Positions 30,196 through 37,951 of a stretch of DNA of 51,698 nt are shown piece after piece. A program made the translations under genes and the position numbers. The DNA comes from Clostridiales bacterium (lineage in GTDB: Bacteria > Bacillota > Clostridia > Oscillospirales > Oscillospiraceae). The notes beneath the pieces are model-generated. The model saw only the letters and a list, made by a program, of their open reading frames with translations, searched no databases and was not told the DNA's origin. Each line of letters opens with the position of its first letter. Positions within the stretch are counted from its first letter, which is position 1. Where the stretch lies: the NCBI GenBank assembly GCA_029265975.1, contig JAJUGN010000011.1, positions 1 through 51,698 of the forward strand. Reading direction: 5' to 3'.

Positions 30196-31149
30196 ATGAC
30201 TTTTTCTATTATCGGTACCGGAATGTATGTACCCCCAAAAATCGTCACCAACGACGACCTCTCAAAAACGCTCGATACAAATGACGAATGGATAAGGCAG
30301 CGCGTGGGCGTTCAGAGAAGGCATGTCTGCACGGGTGAAACGACTGCGGAACTCGCGTATCAGGCCGCTTTGAGGGCGCTTGAGAACAGCGGCTGCACTC
30401 CGGAGGACCTTGACCTTATCATCTGCTCGACCATCAGCGGCGACCTTGTTTCTCCGGCGCTCGCCTGCGTGGTGCAGAAAATGCTGGGGGCAAGCTGCCC
30501 CGCCTACGACGTTAACTCCGCCTGCTCGGCCTTCCTTTTTCTTCTTGAAACCGCGGCCGGATATTTCGCGCGGGGAAAGGTGAAGAAGGTTCTGGCTATC
30601 GGCGCGGAGCGTATGAGCAAGCTGCTCGACTGGCAGGACAGAGGCACCTGCGTTATTTTCGGGGACGGAGCGGGAGCGGCGGTTCTGGCCTCAGGGGAAG
30701 GCTATATAGACTCTACGATTTCCACCAAGGGAAACGACGAGGTCATCAGGGTTCCGGCCTTCGCGGGCGAATCTCCCTATTCAACGCTTGAGCCGGAAAG
30801 GCCTTTTATAAGGATGCAGGGACAGGAGACATTCAAATATGCCGTCAACGCGATGTGCTCCGATATATCAAAGCTGATGCAGAACAACAGGCTTACGGCG
30901 GAAGACATAGCCTATGTTGTCCCCCATCAGGCAAACAAGAGGATAATTGACCTCGCCTGCATGAGGCTCCGCATACCCATCAAAAAATTCTATGTAAACA
31001 TACAGGAATACGGGAACACTTCTTCCGCAAGCATTCCCATCGCCCTTGACGAACTGAACCGAAAAGGACTTTTAAAGCGCGGGGATAACCTGATACTCTC
31101 GGCCTTCGGCGCGGGAGAGTCAAACGCTTCCTGCCTTTTGAAGTGGTAG
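30196..31149 (+). CDS. fabH: 3-oxoacyl-ACP synthase III
   Basis: This 317-residue thiolase-fold enzyme starts fatty acid synthesis by condensing an acyl-CoA primer with malonyl-ACP. The catalytic Cys lies in AYDVNSACSAFLFLLE, the His in YVVPHQANKRII and the Asn in NIQEYGNTSSASIP, completing the Cys-His-Asn triad. GTGMYVPPKIVTNDDLSKTL at the N-terminus is typical. It is the first gene of the fab operon, with GGAGG before the ATG and the putative ECF promoter just upstream. Confidence 0.97.
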   Translation: MTFSIIGTGMYVPPKIVTNDDLSKTLDTNDEWIRQRVGVQRRHVCTGETTAELAYQAALRALENSGCTPEDLDLIICSTISGDLVSPALACVVQKMLGASCPAYDVNSACSAFLFLLETAAGYFARGKVKKVLAIGAERMSKLLDWQDRGTCVIFGDGAGAAVLASGEGYIDSTISTKGNDEVIRVPAFAGESPYSTLEPERPFIRMQGQETFKYAVNAMCSDISKLMQNNRLTAEDIAYVVPHQANKRIIDLACMRLRIPIKKFYVNIQEYGNTSSASIPIALDELNRKGLLKRGDNLILSAFGAGESNASCLLKW

Positions 31150-31203
31150 TGCCGCTTAAAGCGCGGCATTGCGGCTAATATAAAATTTTAAGGAGATTTA
31201 GTT

Positions 31204-31425
31204 ATGGTATTCGAAAAAGTAAGCAAGATAATCGCCGAAAAAATTAACTGCGACGCATCGGAGCTCACGGCCGACACGAAGTTTGCCGATCTCGGCATCG
31301 ATTCCCTGGACGTCACCGAGCTTGTAATGAACATCGAGGACGAATTCAGCATCGAGCTGGAGGTCGATTCCTCCCTCGCCAGCATAGGCGATCTTGTGAA
31401 TCTTGTCGAGTCAAAGCTTAAATAG
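31204..31425 (+). CDS. acpP: acyl carrier protein
   Basis: This 73-residue acidic four-helix protein has the phosphopantetheine attachment site in FADLGIDSLDVTELVMNIED, where Ser carries the prosthetic group. It holds the growing acyl chain for the enzymes encoded by the rest of the operon. AAGGAG precedes the ATG. It is followed by a 142-bp gap before fabK. Confidence 0.96.
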   Translation: MVFEKVSKIIAEKINCDASELTADTKFADLGIDSLDVTELVMNIEDEFSIELEVDSSLASIGDLVNLVESKLK

Positions 31426-31567
31426 CCTGGAAACGGCCCGCAAAGTCAGCCTGACTATATCGAGAGGTCTGCCGCCCCGATGAAAGCGGCGGCCCGCGCG
31501 GGACTTCCGGGGGTTTGAGGGTTCTCAGGGCTCCGAATTGCTTTCGTGCGGAAAAGTGGAGGTTTTT
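31426..31567 (+). other. 142-bp intergenic region between acpP and fabK
   Basis: This is the longest gap inside the otherwise tightly packed fab operon. It contains a GC-rich inverted repeat, GCCGC near 31472 with GCGGC about ten bases later. I see no T-run terminator, no clear promoter and no frame with coding character. It may set the relative level of ACP mRNA against the downstream genes. Confidence 0.4.
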
Positions 31568-32518
31568 ATGATAGCATCCCCCATTTGCGAAATGCTCGGG
31601 ATCAAATATCCTATATTTCAGGGCGGCATGGCCTGGATCGCCGACGGAAAGCTCGCGGCCGCGGTATCCGAGGGCGGAGGGCTGGGCATCATATCTGCGA
31701 TGAACGCCAACGCCGAATATCTCAAGGGACAGATAGAAGCGGCGAGAAGGCTTACCGACAAGCCGTTCGGCGTAAACATCATGCTTATGAGCCCTTACGC
31801 GGACGAGGTCGCTGAGATAGCTGCAGAAGAGAGGGTAGCCGTTGTTACGACGGGTGCGGGAAATCCCTCGAAGTATATGGAGCGCTGGATAAGCGCGGGA
31901 ATAAAGGTCATCCCGGTAGTCGCTTCCGTGGCTATGGCTAAAAGGGTCGAAAAATACGGAGCGGCCGCGGTGATTGCAGAGGGCGAGGAGTCAGGAGGCC
32001 ACATAGGCGAGCTGACTACCATGGCCATAGTCCCCCAGGTGCGCGACGCCGTACAGATTCCGGTTATAGCCGCCGGCGGCATCGCGGACGGGCGCGGAGT
32101 CGCGGCGAGCTTCATGCTCGGAGCCTGCGGAGTGCAGCTTGGCACCAGATTCCTTGTGGCGGAAGAGTGCTCCGTGCACCGGAACTACAAGGAAATGATT
32201 CTGAAGGCCGGGGACATTTCAACGGTCACCACCGGCAGGCGCTTCGGCGGCAATACCTGCAGGAGCATAAAAAACAATTTCACCAGAAACTTCATTAAGG
32301 AAGAATACGCCCCCGAGGCAACCCCCGAGTCGGTCGCAAACCTCGGAATCGGCGCGCTCCGCAAGGCGGCCGTCGAGGGGGACATACAGGACGGCTGTTT
32401 CCTCGCCGGCCAGATAGCGGGTCTTGTAAGCAGGGAGCAGCCTGCCGCGGAAATCATAAAAGAAATATTTGAAGAGGCCGAAAAACTTCTGAAGGAGGCG
32501 CCTTTATGGGTAAAATAG
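31568..32518 (+). CDS. fabK: enoyl-ACP reductase II, FMN-dependent
   Basis: This 316-residue TIM-barrel flavoprotein of the nitronate monooxygenase-like family begins ICEMLGIKYPIFQGGMAWIA. Other motifs are IAEGEESGGHIGELTT and PVIAAGGIADGRGVAAS, characteristic of FabK, which reduces enoyl-ACP using FMN and NAD(P)H. No FabI is present, so FabK is the operon's reductase, as in streptococci and many clostridia. ATG 31568 follows GGAGGT at good spacing; an in-frame ATG at 31538 is too early. The 3' end overlaps fabD by 13 bases. Confidence 0.93.
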   Translation: MIASPICEMLGIKYPIFQGGMAWIADGKLAAAVSEGGGLGIISAMNANAEYLKGQIEAARRLTDKPFGVNIMLMSPYADEVAEIAAEERVAVVTTGAGNPSKYMERWISAGIKVIPVVASVAMAKRVEKYGAAAVIAEGEESGGHIGELTTMAIVPQVRDAVQIPVIAAGGIADGRGVAASFMLGACGVQLGTRFLVAEECSVHRNYKEMILKAGDISTVTTGRRFGGNTCRSIKNNFTRNFIKEEYAPEATPESVANLGIGALRKAAVEGDIQDGCFLAGQIAGLVSREQPAAEIIKEIFEEAEKLLKEAPLWVK

Positions 32519-33423
32519 CTTTCGTTTTTTCCGGTCAGGGAGCTCAGTATGCCGGAATGGGAAAAAGTTTCTACGAAAACAGCGCTGCCGTGAGAGAGCT
32601 TTTCGACAGCGCGGAGGCCTACCGGAAGGGCACCCTGGAGCAGTGCTTCGAGGGCGACGACGAGACTCTTAGGAATACGAAAAACACTCAGCCATGTCTG
32701 TACCTTGCGGATCTCGCGGCTGCCATAACGCTCTATGAAAACGGAATAGAGCCCGAGGCCGTGGCGGGATTTTCACTCGGCGAGCTTCCGGCGCTCTCGT
32801 TCTCAAAGGCCTTTTCCTATATAGACGGCTTTAAAATAGCCTGCCGCAGGGGAGAGCTCATGGGAGCGGAGTGCGAAAAAATGCCCGCGTCGATGATGGC
32901 CGTGCTCAAGCTGGAAAACCGCCGGGTTGAGGAGCTGTGCAAAAAATACAGCAAGGTTTTCCCGGTGAACTACAACTCCCCCGGACAGCTCGTCGTTGCG
33001 GGGCTTAAGGATGAGCTTGAGCTTTTCAAGAAGGATGTGTCCGAGGCGGGAGGCAAGGCGATGCCGCTATCCGTCAGCGGAGGCTTCCACTCGCCGTTCA
33101 TGGACGGCGCCTCGCGCAGCTTCGGCAAGTATTTAAGACAGGTGAAGATTGAGAAGCCCGCGATCACAGCGTATTCGAACGTCACCGCCCTGCCATACGG
33201 AGACGATGTCAGGACCCTGATGGAGAAGCAGATAAATCACCCGGTGAAATGGGATTCCATCGTCTCGGACATGGTCGCAAGCGGCATAGACACTTTTATC
33301 GAGACCGGAGCGGGCAACGTGCTTCAAAAGCTTATAAAACGCATAGCGCCGGAGGTCGGCGCTTACTCCGTCGAAAACTTTGAAAGCGCGATTTCGCTGG
33401 CAAAGGAGTTAAAAAGTGCTTAG
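32506..33423 (+). CDS. fabD: malonyl-CoA:ACP transacylase
   Basis: This 305-residue acyltransferase starts KIAFVFSGQGAQYAGMGKSF. The nucleophile elbow is GFSLGELPAL, and the catalytic His is in the VSGGFHSPFM segment. It loads malonate from malonyl-CoA onto ACP. It overlaps fabK at its start and fabG (GTG 33416) at its end, so translation of fabK-fabD-fabG is likely coupled. No acetyl-CoA carboxylase genes are in the window, so malonyl-CoA supply is encoded elsewhere. Confidence 0.95.
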   Translation: MGKIAFVFSGQGAQYAGMGKSFYENSAAVRELFDSAEAYRKGTLEQCFEGDDETLRNTKNTQPCLYLADLAAAITLYENGIEPEAVAGFSLGELPALSFSKAFSYIDGFKIACRRGELMGAECEKMPASMMAVLKLENRRVEELCKKYSKVFPVNYNSPGQLVVAGLKDELELFKKDVSEAGGKAMPLSVSGGFHSPFMDGASRSFGKYLRQVKIEKPAITAYSNVTALPYGDDVRTLMEKQINHPVKWDSIVSDMVASGIDTFIETGAGNVLQKLIKRIAPEVGAYSVENFESAISLAKELKSA

Positions 33424-34150
33424 GGATAAAACGGCGGTCATTACGGGCGGCTCTAGAGGTATAGGCCGCGCAATCTGCGAGAAATTCGCGGAAAACGGCG
33501 CGAATATAGCCGTTATTTATTCAGGCAGCGAGGGAAAAGCCGCGGAGCTTACGCAAAAGCTCATTTCTTCCGGAGTTAAGGCGAACGCCTACAAGTGCAA
33601 CGTCGCCAGCTTTGAGGAAACCGCATCTGCGTTCAAACAGATCATCAGGGATTTCGGCACCATAGACATACTTGTAAACAACGCCGGCATAACGAAGGAT
33701 AAGCTCGTGCTCGCAATGCGGGAGCAGGATTTCGACGACGTTATAAGCGTCAATCTCAAAGGGGCGTTCAACGCCATAAAGCAGGTGTATCCCGTCTTTG
33801 CTAAGCAGAGGTCGGGAAAGATAATCAATATCAGCTCGATATCGGGTCTTATCGGCAACCCGGGGCAGGCGAATTATTCGGCCTCGAAGGCTGGGCTTAT
33901 AGGACTCACAAAGACCGTCGCAAAGGAGCTTGCGTCCAGGGGCGTATGCTGCAACGCGATAGCGCCGGGCTTTATAAGGACGGATATGACAGCGGCGTTT
34001 ACCGAGGAGAACCCCTTCGTAGGGAGCATCCCGATGGGCAGGATGGGGCTTCCCGAGGAGGTCGCGGAGCTTGCGCTGTTCCTCGCGTCAAAAAGCTCAG
34101 ACTACATCACCGGCGAGGTAATCCGCATTGACGGCGGACTCGCGATGTGA
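33416..34150 (+). CDS. fabG: 3-oxoacyl-ACP reductase
   Basis: This 244-residue short-chain dehydrogenase has the NADPH motif TGGSRGIGRAICEKFAENGA, NNAGITKDKL, catalytic Ser in INISSISGLIGNPGQ and YSASKAGLIG (Tyr-x3-Lys). It reduces 3-oxoacyl-ACP to 3-hydroxyacyl-ACP. The start is GTG 33416, inside the end of fabD. A 60-bp gap precedes fabF. Confidence 0.95.
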   Translation: MLRDKTAVITGGSRGIGRAICEKFAENGANIAVIYSGSEGKAAELTQKLISSGVKANAYKCNVASFEETASAFKQIIRDFGTIDILVNNAGITKDKLVLAMREQDFDDVISVNLKGAFNAIKQVYPVFAKQRSGKIINISSISGLIGNPGQANYSASKAGLIGLTKTVAKELASRGVCCNAIAPGFIRTDMTAAFTEENPFVGSIPMGRMGLPEEVAELALFLASKSSDYITGEVIRIDGGLAM

Positions 34151-34210
34151 TCGGATAATTTCAAGATTAATCATTTTAGATGCCGATGAAGGCATGGAAA
34201 CGAGGCGTTC

Positions 34211-35437
34211 ATGAACAGAGTCGTCATAACCGGCATCGGGGCTCTGACTCCTGTCGGAAATGATATAAAAACATTTTGGGAAAACCTTGTCAAGGGCGTA
34301 AACGGTATAGACAATATTTCATATTTCGATACCTCGCCCTTCAAGAATAAGCTCGCGGCGGAGCTTAAGGGCTTCAAGCCCGAGGATTGTCTCGACAAGA
34401 ACTTTGTAAGGAAGAACGACGCTTATACCCTTTACGCTCTTGCCGCGGCGCAGGAGGCTATGGCGGACAGCGGGCTGGAAGGCAAAATAGCGGGCGAGGA
34501 CATAGGGGTTTATTTCGGCTCGGGTATCGGCGGCTTCAAAACCTTCTGCACGGAGCACGAGGCCCTTCTCACAGGCGGCGCCAGAAAGGTTTCTCCTCTC
34601 TTTATTCCGAAAATGATAAGCAACATAGCGGCGGGAAATATAGCGATCAGGTTCGGCGCCAGAGGGCCGTGCTTCTCGGTCACCACCGCCTGCGCCTCAT
34701 CCTCCAGTTGCATAGGCGAGGCTTACAGGGCGATAAAGCACGGCTACGCCAAGGCGATGATCAGCGGAGGGAGCGAGGCGCCCATAATACCGCTGGCTAT
34801 CGCCGGATTCGGCAACGCTCTTGCCCTCAGCCCGTCGCAGGACAAAAACGCGGCATCGCTGCCCTTCGACAAGAGAAGGGACGGCTTTGTAATCGGCGAG
34901 GGAGCCGGGGCGCTGATACTTGAAGAATACGAACACGCGCTGAGGCGAGGAGCCAAAATATACGCGGAAATCTGCGGATACGGCTCAACCTGCGACGCCT
35001 ACCATGTCACTGCGCCGGATCCCGAGGCGAAGGCGACGGCAAAGGCCATTTCTGATTCGCTTGCAGGACTGGAATTCGACGCCTCAAAAACCTATGTAAA
35101 CGCGCACGGAACAGGCACCAAGCTTAACGATAAAACGGAAACGGCCGCGATAAGAAACGCATTCGGAGAGGATAAGGCGAAGCTTCTGCATATAAGCTCT
35201 ACAAAATCCATGACGGGGCATATGCTTGGCGCCGCGGGCGCCGTAGAGGCCATCGCGGCCGTGCTTGCGCTCAAAAACGGGGTGATTCCCCCGACAATCA
35301 ATTATCTTGTGCCCGACGAGGAGTGCGACCTCGACTACACCCCGAACAAGGCCGCAAAGGTCGATCTTGAGCTGGCTCTTTCCACGTCCTTCGGCTTCGG
35401 TGGGCATAACGCCTGCCTCGCCTTCAGAAAGGTATAG
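34211..35437 (+). CDS. fabF: 3-oxoacyl-ACP synthase II
   Basis: This 408-residue condensing enzyme has VVITGIGALTPVGNDIKTFW at its start. The active-site Cys lies in SVTTACASSSSCIGEA, and the two His are in NAHGTGTKLND and MTGHMLGAAGAVEA. It elongates acyl-ACP with malonyl-ACP and in family members is the site of temperature-dependent control of unsaturation. It directly abuts fabZ. Confidence 0.96.
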   Translation: MNRVVITGIGALTPVGNDIKTFWENLVKGVNGIDNISYFDTSPFKNKLAAELKGFKPEDCLDKNFVRKNDAYTLYALAAAQEAMADSGLEGKIAGEDIGVYFGSGIGGFKTFCTEHEALLTGGARKVSPLFIPKMISNIAAGNIAIRFGARGPCFSVTTACASSSSCIGEAYRAIKHGYAKAMISGGSEAPIIPLAIAGFGNALALSPSQDKNAASLPFDKRRDGFVIGEGAGALILEEYEHALRRGAKIYAEICGYGSTCDAYHVTAPDPEAKATAKAISDSLAGLEFDASKTYVNAHGTGTKLNDKTETAAIRNAFGEDKAKLLHISSTKSMTGHMLGAAGAVEAIAAVLALKNGVIPPTINYLVPDEECDLDYTPNKAAKVDLELALSTSFGFGGHNACLAFRKV

Positions 35438-35446
35438 GTGAGGACG

Positions 35447-35869
35447 ATGGAACGTGAAGAGATAATGAAGATTCTCCCGCACAGGGACAATATGCTCCTT
35501 GTGGACAGGGCGGAGCTCAGGGACGGCAAGGCCTACGGAGAAAAGACGATAAACGGCGACGAGTGGTTTCTTAAAGGGCACTTTCCCGGAAACCCCATAG
35601 TACCCGGAGTAATACTCTGCGAGATACTCGCGCAGTCCGCCTGCGTCCTGCTGGCGTCGGATGCGGACGGAGAGATTGACACGTTTTTGACGGGACTTGA
35701 CGGCGTGAGGTTCAAAAACCCGGTCACAGTCGGGGACACCTTTAAGACCGAGTGCACCATCGTAAAATCCAAGGCGCCGTTTTACTGGGCCTCGGGAAAG
35801 GGCTATGTTAACGGAAAGCTGAGCGTCAGCGCCGAGTTTTCCTTTGCTTTGGTAAAAAAATCAAAATGA
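35447..35869 (+). CDS. fabZ: 3-hydroxyacyl-ACP dehydratase
   Basis: This hot-dog-fold protein of about 140 residues begins MEREEIMKILPHRDNMLLVD and carries the catalytic His in LKGHFPGNPIVPGV with the conserved Glu in ILCEILAQSA. It dehydrates 3-hydroxyacyl-ACP before FabK reduction. GTG 35438 is in frame directly after the fabF stop, but ATG 35447 follows AGGTGAGGA and is preferred. It is the last fab gene. No terminator is visible before the aro promoter. Confidence 0.93.
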   Translation: MEREEIMKILPHRDNMLLVDRAELRDGKAYGEKTINGDEWFLKGHFPGNPIVPGVILCEILAQSACVLLASDADGEIDTFLTGLDGVRFKNPVTVGDTFKTECTIVKSKAPFYWASGKGYVNGKLSVSAEFSFALVKKSK

Positions 35870-35883
35870 CTTTGCATTTATTG

Positions 35884-35912
35884 TTGACAAAAACGAAAAA
35901 TAACATTATAAT
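35884..35912 (+). promoter_or_regulatory. consensus sigma-A promoter of the aro operon
   Basis: TTGACA (35884-35889) and TATAAT (35907-35912) both match consensus perfectly with the ideal 17-bp spacing. A promoter this strong directly before a leader peptide and attenuator fits control by premature termination rather than by initiation. It begins 15 bp after the fabZ stop. Confidence 0.92.
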
Positions 35913-35938
35913 TAACTAAAATAAGACGGAGGGTTACA

Positions 35939-36019
35939 ATGAAGTCGGTATTTGCAGCTTTTTATTACTTTTACTTTTACTTTATTTATGACAAAGTAAA
36001 AGTGATTTTTGCTGCTTAA
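35939..36019 (+). CDS. Phe/Tyr-rich attenuator leader peptide
   Basis: This is a 26-codon frame with GGAGGG five bases before its ATG. The peptide has Phe at positions 5, 8, 11, 13, 15 and 24 and Tyr at 9, 10, 12, 14 and 17. Nine of the ten residues at positions 8-17 are Phe or Tyr. It lies between the promoter and an intrinsic terminator in front of the Phe/Tyr biosynthesis operon. Its probable role is regulatory: ribosome stalling on scarce Phe-tRNA or Tyr-tRNA would free the downstream antiterminator. It is too short for normal gene prediction and need have no function as a protein. Confidence 0.92.
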   Translation: MKSVFAAFYYFYFYFIYDKVKVIFAA

Positions 36020-36098
36020 AACGTAAATTGTATACCCGGATTTACAAGAAGTACGTGAGCCTCGCAGTGAAATCACTGCGGGGCTCTATAATTTTTTT
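35971..36098 (+). promoter_or_regulatory. transcription attenuator of the aroF-tyrA-aroBAC-pheA operon
   Basis: Three mutually exclusive pairings are visible. The 1:2 hairpin pairs CTTTTACTTT (35974-35983) with AAAGTAAAAG (35993-36002), extendable to 13 bp. The antiterminator 2:3 pairs AGTGATTTTTGCTGC (36001-36015) with GCAGTGAAATCACT (36064-36077). The terminator 3:4 is a 13-bp stem between GAGCCTCGCAGTG (36057-36069) and CACTGCGGGGCTC (36074-36086), followed by TATAA and seven T residues (36092-36098). The Phe/Tyr codons of the leader peptide overlap segment 1, so a stalled ribosome blocks 1:2, allows 2:3 and prevents termination. This is the trp/phe attenuator design. Confidence 0.9.
36057..36098 (+). 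terminator. attenuator terminator upstream of aroF
   Basis: A 13-bp GC-rich stem with an AAAT loop ends five bases before a seven-T run. It lies only 16 bases before the aroF start codon, so it can act only as a regulatory terminator of the aro operon. Confidence 0.88.
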
Positions 36099-36113
36099 AC
36101 AGGAGGAACAGCC

Positions 36114-37118
36114 ATGATAGCCGTACTGAAACAGGGAGCGACAAAACAGCAGATAGAAAACCTTTGCACATGGTTCAAAAGCCAGGGCCTGGACGTTCAT
36201 ATCTCGGAGGGAAAGTTCTACACGGTCATGGGCCTTATAGGCGACACCAGCAAGATAGACATAGACATGCTTCAGGATCTAGAAATAATAGAGTCCGTTA
36301 AGCGCATAAGCGAGCCGTTCAAAAGCGCTAACAGGAAGTTCCATCCCGAGGATTCGGTAATCGGTATCGGCGGCTTAAAAATAGGCGGAGGGAACTTCCA
36401 GCTCATCGCAGGGCCCTGCTCCGTCGAGTCTCCCGAGCAGATAATGGAGATCGCCGAAAAGGTCAAAGCGTCGGGTGCGTCCATACTTCGCGGCGGCGCA
36501 TTTAAGCCCCGCACGTCTCCTTACGACTTCCAGGGCCTTCGCGCCGAAGGGCTTGAGCTTCTCCTTATGGCAAAGGAGAAGACGGGAATGCCCATAATCA
36601 CGGAAATTATGGACGCAAATCACTTACCGCTCTTCGAAAAAGTTGATATAATCCAGGTTGGGGCGCGCAATATGCAGAATTTCGAGCTTCTGAAGGAGCT
36701 CGGGAAAACGAAAAAGCCCATACTTTTGAAGCGGGGGCTGGCTAATAACCTGAAGGAGCTGCTTATGAGCGCCGAATATATAATGGCGGGAGGCAACAAC
36801 GACGTCATACTCTGCGAGCGGGGCATAAGAACCTTTGAGACATACACCCGAAACACTCTTGATTTGTCGGCAATACCCATGCTCCGCGAGCTTACGCACC
36901 TTCCGATAGTCGTCGATCCCAGCCACGCGACCGGCATAGCGAGGCTTGTAAAGCCTATGGCGATGGCGGCGGCTGCGGCGGGAGCGGACGGAATTATGAT
37001 AGAAGTCCATAACGATCCCCAGCATGCCCTCTGCGACGGCGCGCAGTCCCTTACCCCGGAGCAGTTCGAAGACGTCGCCGAGCGCATAGGAAAGATACTC
37101 GAGGTGGTCAAGCAGTGA
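36114..37118 (+). CDS. aroF: 3-deoxy-7-phosphoheptulonate (DAHP) synthase
   Basis: This 334-residue type I-beta DAHP synthase condenses phosphoenolpyruvate and erythrose 4-phosphate, the first step of the shikimate pathway. It has an N-terminal ferredoxin-like domain (MIAVLKQGATKQQIENLCTW to about residue 70) that in Thermotoga-type enzymes binds Tyr or Phe for feedback. The barrel follows, with LIAGPCSVESPEQ, GGAFKPRTSPYDFQGL and a terminal VVDPSHATGIARL. AGGAGG precedes ATG 36114. As the first gene after the attenuator, it would be controlled by both attenuation and probable allosteric feedback. The stop overlaps tyrA. Confidence 0.95.
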   Translation: MIAVLKQGATKQQIENLCTWFKSQGLDVHISEGKFYTVMGLIGDTSKIDIDMLQDLEIIESVKRISEPFKSANRKFHPEDSVIGIGGLKIGGGNFQLIAGPCSVESPEQIMEIAEKVKASGASILRGGAFKPRTSPYDFQGLRAEGLELLLMAKEKTGMPIITEIMDANHLPLFEKVDIIQVGARNMQNFELLKELGKTKKPILLKRGLANNLKELLMSAEYIMAGGNNDVILCERGIRTFETYTRNTLDLSAIPMLRELTHLPIVVDPSHATGIARLVKPMAMAAAAAGADGIMIEVHNDPQHALCDGAQSLTPEQFEDVAERIGKILEVVKQ

Positions 37119-37951
37119 AAATAGGGATAGCGGGTCTCGGGCTCATCGGCGGCTCCTTCGCAAAAGCCTATAAGAGCGCGGGCGGCCATACGGTTCTGGC
37201 CTACGAAATGAACAAGACGATGCTCGGCTTCGCAGGGCTTTCCGGGGCTGTCGACGGCGAGCTCACGGACGACAATATCGGCGGCTGCGACCTTATAATT
37301 ATCGCTCTTTACCCAAAGGACTCAATTGAGTATCTGAAGAGCAAGGCTCCTCTCTTTTCAAAGGAAGCGACGGTGGTCGACTGCTGCGGAACAAAGCGCG
37401 AGATCTGTAAAATCGGATTTGCCCTTGCCGAAAAATACGGCTTCAAGTTCTTCGGAGGTCATCCAATGGCCGGCACTCAGCACTCAGGATTCAAGCACAG
37501 CACCGCAACTATGTTCAACAGGGCTTCAATGATCATTGTGCCGCCTCGTTTTGACGATATGGCGCTCATAAACGGCGTTTCAGAGCTGCTGAAACCTGTA
37601 AAGTTTGGAAACTTTACAATAACGACAGCCGAGAAGCATGACGAGATGATAGCTTTCACCTCGCAAATGGCTCATGTGGTGTCGAATGCCTATATAAAAA
37701 GCCCGACAGCCACTGCGCACAAGGGTTTTTCGGCGGGAAGCTACAAGGATCTCACCAGGGTGGCTTATCTTAACGAGGAAATGTGGGCCGAGCTTTTTGT
37801 GGAAAACAGGGACTACCTTGTAAAGGAAATTGACTTTCTTATAGATTCGCTCAAGAAATACAGGGATGCGATAGCCGAGGGGGATGAAGACAGCCTCAAA
37901 CAGCTTCTGGCGGAAGGTAAGGCCAGAAAAGCGGAGGTGGATTTAAGGTGA
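37115..37951 (+). CDS. tyrA: prephenate dehydrogenase
   Basis: This 278-residue NAD(P)-dependent enzyme converts prephenate to 4-hydroxyphenylpyruvate for tyrosine. The Rossmann motif is GIAGLGLIGGSFAKAYKSAG, followed by VVDCCGTKRE and the active-site FFGGHPMAGTQHSGFKHST with conserved His. No C-terminal ACT domain is present, so feedback inhibition on this enzyme is not evident. The start is GTG 37115, overlapping the aroF stop by four bases. The stop overlaps aroB in the same way. Confidence 0.93.
   Translation: MKIGIAGLGLIGGSFAKAYKSAGGHTVLAYEMNKTMLGFAGLSGAVDGELTDDNIGGCDLIIIALYPKDSIEYLKSKAPLFSKEATVVDCCGTKREICKIGFALAEKYGFKFFGGHPMAGTQHSGFKHSTATMFNRASMIIVPPRFDDMALINGVSELLKPVKFGNFTITTAEKHDEMIAFTSQMAHVVSNAYIKSPTATAHKGFSAGSYKDLTRVAYLNEEMWAELFVENRDYLVKEIDFLIDSLKKYRDAIAEGDEDSLKQLLAEGKARKAEVDLR

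Noticed and set aside
35913-36113. T-box or TRAP control of the aro operon.
   Set aside because: No T-box core sequence or specifier-loop layout is visible, and no spaced (G/U)AG repeats occur. The Phe/Tyr leader peptide with exclusive hairpins explains the region better.
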